A stretch of 64,000 nt of DNA from Flabesymbios commensalis (taxonomy: Eukaryota > Annelida > Polychaeta > Terebellida > Flabelligeridae), in the NCBI GenBank assembly GCA_964017125.1, contig CAXHKU010000928.1:1-64000 (forward strand), given 5' to 3'. Made by a program: the position numbers and the translations under genes. The notes beneath the pieces are model-generated. The model saw only the letters and a program-made list of their open reading frames with translations. It had not been told where the DNA came from and made no database searches. Position 1 is the first letter of the stretch, and each line of letters opens with the position of its first letter. Shown one piece after another: positions 56,406 to 64,000 of this stretch.

Positions 56406-57769
56406 TTGCTGTGCACAGTATCGTGAAATCTCGGCATCTCTCACACACGTCACGATAAAACGCGAGACTTGAGGCAGCTAGAATGAGAACAGCTAGAATG
56501 AGAGTCAGTGTGATATTGACGGGGGGGGGGGGTGGTCTCGGTCAATAGGCTACCATGATCATGATGATAGCTGGATAAAAAGTTTGACAGTTCTAAATCA
56601 TCATGTCAGCAAGGTTCTACACAACTGACAATGAATTAAAATAACAACCTGTATTGTCAATGTTAGTCCGACGTTGGTACAGCGTTGGCTAAACGTCACT
56701 TAGAAGTTAGATTGAGTTTAGCTGTTTTCAAGTATTATTTTATAACAACTCAACCAGTACGTCTGACCTAGAAGAGACAGTGTACACACGCCTACAAGTA
56801 TTGCTGGTATAGCTGCCGTCACCTCTGACCTCTTATTATCAATACACATGATACATGAGAGGGTGTATATCACACATGTTATGACGTCATTCCTGTCTGA
56901 TATTTAAATTATATTGAATATATTGCTACCCATTCAATCATATCACAACATTGGTACCCTAGCCATGTTAATTGCACCATATTATTCCCACGAGATACTT
57001 ATTAAACTATACTCTGGTGAAAGTCATACCATATCATCTTGGCAGGAGATGCTAGCTGTGATGACGTTATTATCACGTGGTCTCTGTGTGGGCGTATCCC
57101 AGACGTGATTGACAGATCAAGTCACCTGTATTGTGCAGCTTGTATGCTCGACTTGTATGACCTGCATCCCTGTACAGTGGTGGCGTAATGCTGGCCCAGC
57201 ATTGAAGATGATGGCCAGCATTAGAACAGCTCTGGGCCAATGTCTACAGCTATAGTGTGTACACCGCCAATAACATCTCCAGCCCTGTGTGCCAGCTATC
57301 AGCACTGATCAGCTGAAAAACTAAACCTCTTTGCAAAACAAAAACCGTGTTTTGGGTATCTAAACAGGAGGCACTCTCTTCTAACTTATGAGCTTTACTA
57401 AGGAATAATCTTAGTCCATAATCATGTCTTCATACGTAGGATATATTACGTTGTTCACTCAAAATATGGTACTTAATCTGATAACAGAAGTGGCTGCAGT
57501 AGCGTTTATCAAAGAGGCGTGTACACACCTCACGCCTCCAGTGGGGTACATCTATTATAATGATCTGAGGCAGGAGCTGCTAGCATACATTATAGGCCTA
57601 CTGACAGCCCATGTACCCTGCTGACAATATCATCTGATGTGTATGCAACAGAATTTAACAGCATCTACATATATGAATATTGCTTTACGTCGCTTTCTGC
57701 ACAATCATGGCAATATCGCGACAGAAGGAAGCCCGAAGCCGGGACTATGCCCTACTCTTATTTCGAATG

Positions 57770-57955
57770 ACTTCAAGGGTTCTTTATAGTGCACAATACC
57801 ATAGGCAGCACTGTACACTCCATGCCTTTGAACAGTTTGGAGCACTGTATATGCACAACCACGATGACAAATATCCGTCCGGACCGGGATTCGAACCTGG
57901 TACCCCCAGGTTACAAGCCCCAGTCGATACGAATGAGCCATCGGGGCCGGCCAAC
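57770..57955 (-). repeat. tRNA-derived SINE (type S3)
   Basis: Minus strand: CGATGGCTCATTCGTATCG (A box region) and CAGGTTCGAATCCCGG (B box), then a body with ATATACAGTGCTCCAAACTG. Relatives at 36430-36600 and in the array at 37.2-37.9 kb. Confidence 0.75.
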
Positions 57956-58085
57956 AGCATCTACAATATTGAACTCACCACTGTTAGGGAATAATTTAAT
58001 AAAATGCAGTATATTATAACTGATATCCCACATGCAGCAAATAAAATCCCAGCCTCAATATACCCCCCCCCCTATAGTCCCACAT

Positions 58086-58232
58086 TAACCCTTCAAGCAC
58101 CGATGTCACGAAGGATTATAATTATGAACCACCAGGTCGCTTTTGATTAAAATTAGATTAAAAAGAAAAAACTAAGCTATATTATCCTCCTAAAATCATG
58201 CCATCCTCACAATAAATGAAAATATAATGGGT
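58086..58232. repeat. TTAA-CCCTT-ended MITE of unassigned type
   Basis: TTAA then CCCTTCAAGCACCGATG at the left; ATAATGGG then TTAA at the right, about 145 bp. Contains CACCAGGTCGC, weakly like the nested element at 18.3 kb. Confidence 0.6.
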
Positions 58233-58564
58233 TAAGTCATCATTATCAGATTATGACCTACATTTTGTTTTTGTCAGAAGCCAGTGCACGCATCCATGCT
58301 AACACAAAAAATAACTCACAAGACATCACAGCAACATTGGCACAACATTGACACAACGTTGTCGACGTTGGATTTGTCACTGTGTTGAGCCATTTTTGTG
58401 ACAACGTCTTCTAATTATTCTGACACTAAGATTATCCTCGCTTCATCACTGTTAAGTATAGCTAGCTATACCCGCGTTCTCATTAACAGTGGTGAATGAA
58501 TTTCCCTGATGTCCTAGTCAATTCTCAATGAAATTTTACAAGTACTATTTTTAAGAGATAGACT

Positions 58565-58680
58565 TCCCAGCTAAGACGCCCAGTTGACACAATTCTGGTT
58601 TAATGTCGGGCCAACGTCTACGACGCTGGCCCAGCAATAAACCAGCATTGGGTCAACGCCGTGTATGTACTGGGTTGAAA
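58565..58680. repeat. F5 palindrome
   Basis: TTCTGGTTTAATGTCGGGCC mirrored by GGCCCAGCAATAAACCAGCA. Confidence 0.84.
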
Positions 58681-58829
58681 AGTTAATCTCTAGGCCTAGT
58701 AAATGTCACCCCTCTATAACCCCATAACGTGGTCACAGAATTTCATAACATGTCAAATGGTGCATTGTAACCTCTGAAAAATTGTACTAAAATTGCGCTA
58801 TTTTTTCAGTCGCTGCATCAAAAGTTTAA

Positions 58830-59194
58830 AGGGACTGGCCCAGGCTGAAATCATTTAAAAATCGGTGATTTTATTTCGGGTTCCTAATATGACCATATGA
58901 TGTAAACAAGTACATAGACTAGAACTGCAAATTTTTATAATTTTTGTGCTGCGCATTGATCAGTTAGACTAGATATAAAGACGAAATTCCCGCATTTCCT
59001 ATTTTTGACATGGTTGTCAATAATTAGAAATCAGGAATTTCGTCTCTATATCTAGCCTAACTGGTGAATGCGCAGCACAAAAATTATAAAAATTTGCAGT
59101 TCTAGTCTATGTACATGTTTACATCATATGGTCATATTAAGAACCCGAAATAAAATCACCGATTTTTTTATGATTTTAGCCTGGGCCAGTCCCT
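58830..59194. repeat. F6 long fold-back MITE, copy 2
   Basis: TTAA on both sides (58826-58829 and 59195-59198); AGGGACTGGCCCAGGCTGA at the left and CTGGGCCAGTCCCT at the right. The two halves are near-perfect reverse complements around a TTTTTGACATGGTTGTCAA centre. Flanking bases rejoin cleanly across one TTAA. Confidence 0.92.
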
Positions 59195-59604
59195 TTAAGT
59201 GTAAAATTTCATGAAAATGAGTTGAGAATTGACAGAAGAATCTGCCAAATTCATTTGCCCTGTGAATCTGTGTTTATAAGTCTCACCTGTGTATGTCCCC
59301 TTGTTCTGGGGAAGGGGTAGCCTACACCCAACCTGCCTGTTTAATCCCCCATAATTATCACTGCTTTATTTGTAGGCCTATATATCTATTCATTGAATAT
59401 TATCCATTCACTATCTTCTCTACTATTATCAAGTTATGTCAAAACTACTGACATAGTATGACATTTCCAGATTAGGAATAGTAGGCACATTGGTGAGAAG
59501 TCCTAACCCCTCCTAGCTCCATGTTTGAAGTAGACACACTGACTTGTTACACAGTATCACAGGGCAGGCGACACAGTGTAGCCTATATAGTCCACAACAT
59601 CCTC

Positions 59605-59717
59605 CCAGACAGCACGCCACGATAAACCAATGCCGATTTAATGCTGGCCCACCGTCTCCGACGTCGGCCCAACATCACATCGGCATTGTTTTAACGTATC
59701 GTGTTTGACGGGCAGCT
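59605..59717. repeat. F5 palindrome, TGCCGAT variant
   Basis: AACCAATGCCGATTTAATGC partly mirrored by CATCACATCGGCATTGTTTT; ATCGTG ends. Confidence 0.8.
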
Positions 59718-60029
59718 CAGAGTATACTGACAGGCCATTCATTCCTCAAACCATCATATAAATTATGATAGGCCTACTTCTTTTCTTTCTAACTGCGTCA
59801 TAATATGTACTTTGACAGGCTGGTTATTATACAGAGTAATAAGCTCGCCTTATCTTACTCCATATCCAGGGTATCCATGTATAGCCTACAATTTATGAGC
59901 GTAAATTATAGACGCCTATAATATTGAGAGGGTCAGGTGTACATATCACATCACGTGCGCGATGTATTGATGCTGGGTACACGAGTACCAAAAAGCTGTT
60001 ACTGCAGCAGCCCTGGTACACAGCCCACG

Positions 60030-60138
60030 TACACACAACACACGTCCACCCAATGTCAGTTTAATGTTGGGCCAGCGTCGCAGACGGTGGACCAGCATTG
60101 AACCAACCTTGGTTCAGCTTCTCTTGTTCGCTGTGATC
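60030..60138. repeat. F5 palindrome, diverged
   Basis: GTCAGTTTAATGTTGGGCC and GGACCAGCATTGAACCAAC around a GCGTCGCAGACGG centre. Confidence 0.75.
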
Positions 60139-60819
60139 GCCTATTAAACCCAAAGCCTGCAATATCTCCCAATACCATGTATACGCCTACTATAAATTAT
60201 GTAGCCACTAATGGCGTCTGACCTCATTATACATCCATGACACAGATCACCTGTTCACTGACATCGACTGCTATATAGAGCTGTCGTGAGCACGATACGA
60301 CTGTGTACACAACACTATGCCTGAGACTAATATGATACAATAGTACTGTTACTATCTCAATCGTTCAATGATACTTATAGAATAGAAAAATATACTTTTT
60401 AAGGCCTGAATCCTCTCTGATCTGAGCTTATTATAATATCTTACCTAAAGAGATAATTAATTATACATGTTGAAGTCATGTGACGGCAGTGAAGTCCTGT
60501 GATTGGCCGGATGTGTCATGTGACAGCATGCTCAGATGTGATTGACAGGCCATGTGACCTAGTGTGAGCCATAGAGAAATGATGGGGCGGAGCCTAATAT
60601 TATTATTATAATTATAGAGAGGATACACACAACCAAGCCTCATGACAAACGCTGAAGTTGTTGTAATTAATTTATCGCCCCATCTCATCCTAATATCACA
60701 CATTCTATCCATCCACATACTAATACATTATAATACAACGCTCACATGCTTGAACACAACCAATTTATCTCCCGAGTTTGATTATCCTGTGTGTTATGGA
60801 TACAATCCATGTGCGGCGC

Positions 60820-60915
60820 CTCCCAGAAAACACAACACGTTGACCCAATGTTGGTCAAACGTTGGCCCACCGTCTGAGACGCTGGTCCAACATTCAACCA
60901 GCATTGGGTGATTAT
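60820..60915. repeat. F5 palindrome, GGTCAAACG variant
   Basis: GACCCAATGTTGGTCAAACG partly mirrored by CATTCAACCAGCATTGGGTG. Confidence 0.8.
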
Positions 60916-62919
60916 ATTGACGGCCAGCAACATCATACTGTAACACACCTAGCCCCACCTGGTGATTGTTGTTTTTTAATTCAATTTATCTTGGGCCCTA
61001 CATTTATATTTATCTAAATCAATACAGATATACATTTAGAATTAATGCTACATAAATAATACTAAGTGTATACATAACAAATATTATACAAACTATACAT
61101 AAAAGGACCATCTTATAGTAGCCTATACTGTATTCTGTGAAACTCAATAGCTTTGAGCACCCAATATTTTCACCGAGCTGGCTAATACAATGACATATGG
61201 GGGGGGGGGGGATGTCGTATAACTTTTTTTCCCCGAGTTGCCATTCGAAATGGTTTCCGGTGAGGTCAGTGCGTTTCACAGAATATTGGCCTATTTTAAA
61301 TTTTACCTTGATCAATCCAGGGTTGACTAGGCCTACAGTTTCCAGTGGTCTCTGTTGTGTGATGCATTAATATAAAACATTCAGCCCCACCTAGTGACTG
61401 TCACAGCAGATATCACCAACCCCACAGGGCAATATTTACATGAGCTACATCGTCGCTTGATGATAAACATAATATTAACATGCATATGAATCAGATATTT
61501 TACAGTAAGGTATGACATATGACGCCCTCAGCTGCTACTAGAGGTCGATGCGGCTGCTGGGCAGATACTTACAACCAGAATAATATATCTTCCATCACGA
61601 TTATCATGTAGAGATAGATTCGCATGGAGATGTGGTGTTTATTTTACATATATAATTATTGTTTGATTACATTACTCGTTGCCTTTTTTCTGGTAAAATT
61701 GTTATCAGAGGTATGTCTTGAGTTGTATGATCTTAAAAGTTCACTGGTTGTTATTTGGTTGTCACAGGTTCTGATATCAGGTTCAGCAGGGATGATGCTG
61801 TCAAAATGGAAACGTGATCTACATAGAAGTCAAAATCTGAAGAGTGATTATATCAACAAAATAAACACAAGAAAGCCTGGTACATATATTTACTTCTAAA
61901 TGTCGTATTTCAGTAACTCAGTCATTTTGTTGACTATATATACGTTTATCTTTACATTAACACTGGTTATTAATTTGTTAGTGTTACAGCTCAGCCAAAT
62001 GATATATTAATCTGAGGAACCAGCAATATCACAAGAACAGTTATGAAAAGGGTACATATATATTCTTATTTCCTTACATTATGCATACTGTTTACTATGT
62101 TTATCTTTACATTCACACTGGTTATTATAAGATGTTATTATACTGTAGTTACAACTCAGCCAAGTGATCTACATATTTCCACGTAAGAACCAGCACTATC
62201 ACTAAAAGCAACATCAACAAGGTACATATTTATCTCGACATTGTAGCTTATGCCTTTACTTTTTATGTTTAATCAATTAATTCAATAGGAGTAAAATCAA
62301 AATGTAGACAGTTATTCGTCTACTTTTATTGGCATGAACCTGCAGAAGAATGAAGCTGCTTGAATGCTTAATGGGACGACAGATACATAATATATACATA
62401 TACACATTATTTAAAGTTTACTTGGTGTCAGCCTGTTTTTAAAAAATACATTTATGCAATTATTTATTAAAACTATTATCTACGGATATTATCACATATA
62501 GAACAATATTTTATATAAGTAAAATCATGATAATATATAGTGTTGTTAGTATTCCAACTATTACCAACAAAGGGAATTATAAATTATTATTTTAGAAATA
62601 TTAATTTAAATATTATGGTACACTTTTACACAGGAGGAAATGAGAAGTTTTCTGGGAACATGTGTGATCAGAATTTGAACGATGAAGAATCTGTGTACAG
62701 TATTTGACAACAGGTAGGCTGTTTCCCTTCTCCCAAAGTTATTATAATACCCCTCTATAAACATGATAAACCTCTTTTGTTCAAGTTAGACCATTTGACA
62801 GTAAATTACTATGCTAATTATAACACCCCTTTATAAACATGATTACCATCTTTATTATTTTCATTCGGATTTAAACTCAGAATAAATTTCATTAACTGTC
62901 AAATTGTCTAAATTGAAGA

Positions 62920-63110
62920 TGTTGGGCTAATGATGAGAACATTTAGCGGATGTCAAAGTTGGGCTAACATTAAATATGTTGGACTAGCGTTGCAGATATT
63001 GGGCTAACATTGAACATGTTAGGCTCACGTTAAATATGCTCGTCTAGTTATGAACATGTTTGGCCAACTTTAAAAATATTGGTCTAATATTGAAGCGGTT
63101 GTGGTGATAT
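62920..63110. repeat. Degenerate TTGGGCTAACATT tandem repeat
   Basis: Seven or eight loose units of GTTGGGCTAACATTGAACAT type, about 20-25 bp. Confidence 0.75.
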
Positions 63111-63171
63111 TTGAAATAAATATTTACATGATAGTGGAGATATTAGCTAGAAAACAAGCCATCCATACAAC

Positions 63172-63372
63172 CTGCCAGCCAATCAGCCAGTCAGCCAACC
63201 AGCCAGCCAGCTAGCCAATCGGCCAACCAGCCAGCCAGATAGCCAATCTGCCAACCAGCCAGCCAGTCAACCAACCAGCCAACCAGCCAGCCAGCCAATC
63301 GGCCAACCAGCCAGCCAGCCAGCCAGTCTGTCAGCTAACCAGCCAATCAGCCAGCCAACCAGTCAGCTATAG
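63172..63372. repeat. (AGCC)n-type simple repeat
   Basis: CCAGCCAGCCAACCAGCCAA-like tetranucleotide units with many AACC and ATCC variants. Confidence 0.95.
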
Positions 63373-64000
63373 CCATGCAACCAACTGGTCTACATATTTC
63401 CATATAAACAAGGTACAGATATTAATTTAAATTAATAATATAAAGAATGTAAAGACAAACGTTTTCACCCAAGAAACACATAATATCACAAATTACAGAG
63501 AAAAATATAAATTTTTATTTTAGAAATATAAATGAAAAGTTACTATATATTATGGTACACTTTTACACAGGAGGAAATAAGAGGTTTTCTGAGGACATGT
63601 GTGATCAGAATCTGAATGATGAAAGAGGCAGGTGTATGGCATTTGACAAAAAGGTAGGCTATTTTCACATCATTCTCCCCAGGTTATTGTCCAATTCTGA
63701 TTCACTTCACCAAATACAATTATTAACAACTGCACCCATCCCCACCCTCAAGTTGTGTCAATAATAATGTCAAGAAACCCTTATCACGCGAGTGAAGGAA
63801 AGCACTCAATAACCCAGATTCCAAATCCCTCCAATCCCTCACGTTATCATCAGATATGTACATTATCCGTGTTGACGTATTGCAAAGTCACCTAAATGAC
63901 CATGCCGGACGAAAAGTTATGTTAAGCAACAATTTTACACGCCTCCATCCATTTATTCCAACATTGCCGTGATTACTCTAATAATAATAATGTGTCAATT

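Larger units (their letters stand above)
34740..61000. other. Region rich in F5 CAATGTTGG palindromes
   Basis: F5 is a short palindrome, about 100-115 bp when complete: CCAGCAAACACGAGAC, an arm with two or three AATGTTGG-type steps, a centre near CGTCTACGACG, the mirrored arm, and GTCTCGTGTTTGCTGG. I count more than 30 full or partial copies here, against a handful of fragments to the left. Besides those listed singly, partial copies lie near 34745, 35285, 35525, 39018, 42808, 43543, 44295, 45104, 46075, 46485, 47875, 48310, 50410, 51783, 54440, 54610, 56657, 57178 and 58315. Apart from separately listed elements I see no genes in this region. Confidence 0.8.
61620..63660 (+). other. Duplicated exon-like segments, coding status unclear
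   Basis: Two similar segments at about 62630-62708 and 63570-63650 start after TTTTACACAG and end before GTAGGCT, like a short exon between splice sites; the second reads GNKRFSEDMCDQNLNDERGR, while the first has a stop in the same frame. Three further segments (about 61800-61882, 62005-62060, 62175-62222) each end before GTACATAT and the last two sit in a duplicated ~150-bp stretch. This may be an array of small exons of an unrecognised gene or merely a set of old tandem duplications. Confidence 0.3.

Noticed and set aside
61624-61899. 91-codon frame with a hydrophobic start as a membrane protein
   Set aside because: The hydrophobic part is AT-rich sequence before a likely splice acceptor; no family resemblance and no supporting neighbour.

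Overview
This looks like a stretch of animal nuclear genome, most likely from a marine invertebrate. I cannot name the phylum from sequence alone. The evidence is intron-bounded coding exons, C2H2 zinc fingers with a BTB domain, a CR1/L2-like LINE fragment, tRNA-derived SINEs and large amounts of AT-rich repeat DNA. No prokaryotic gene layout, rRNA gene or CRISPR array is visible. Coding DNA is a few percent of the window and all convincing coding sequence is on the minus strand.

Layout. 0-13.6 kb: fold-back MITEs, a broken LINE reverse transcriptase (about 2.39-3.59 kb), SINEs, and a roughly 1.2-1.6 kb block present twice (about 7.83-9.03 and 10.07-11.67 kb). 14.5-17.4 kb: a 31-bp minisatellite of about 92 units. 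17.4-21.4 kb: MITEs, including one nested inside another, then a tandem-core element with a Helitron-like end. 21.5-23.6 kb: a BTB zinc-finger exon (one good BTB, a second degenerate BTB-like segment, six C2H2 fingers) followed on the same strand by a separate six-finger array whose stop codon lies inside a MITE. 23.8-24.4 kb: two short tandem arrays. 25.3-27.6 kb: a second copy of the tandem-core element. 28.6-31.9 kb: a tandemly duplicated two-exon unit, each made of an exon of 23-residue repeats and a small basic exon with matching splice sites; both repeat exons carry a disabling lesion. 32-34.5 kb: MITEs, including a mariner/pogo-type one. 34.7-61 kb: dominated by short palindromes with a CAATGTTGG/GGCCCAACATT theme, plus tandem arrays with periods of 101, 60, 50/58, 42 and 93 bp. 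61-64 kb: AT-rich, with duplicated exon-like segments of uncertain meaning.

The most unusual content is the set of TTAA-bounded MITE families, called F1, F2, F3, F4 and F6 here. They share TTAA-CCCTT... / ...AAGGG-TTAA ends but have unrelated bodies, and most carry a strong internal palindrome. A nested insertion at 18.3 kb shows an exact TTAA duplication, which points to piggyBac-type transposition. No transposase gene is in the window. Adjacent copies often share a single TTAA. Palindrome arms change in step within a copy while differing between copies, both in F1 and in the unrelated CAATGTTGG palindromes (F5). One MITE supplies the last codons and stop of a zinc-finger reading frame. Family names F1-F8 are mine; no database was consulted, and all repeat counts and lengths were made by eye.
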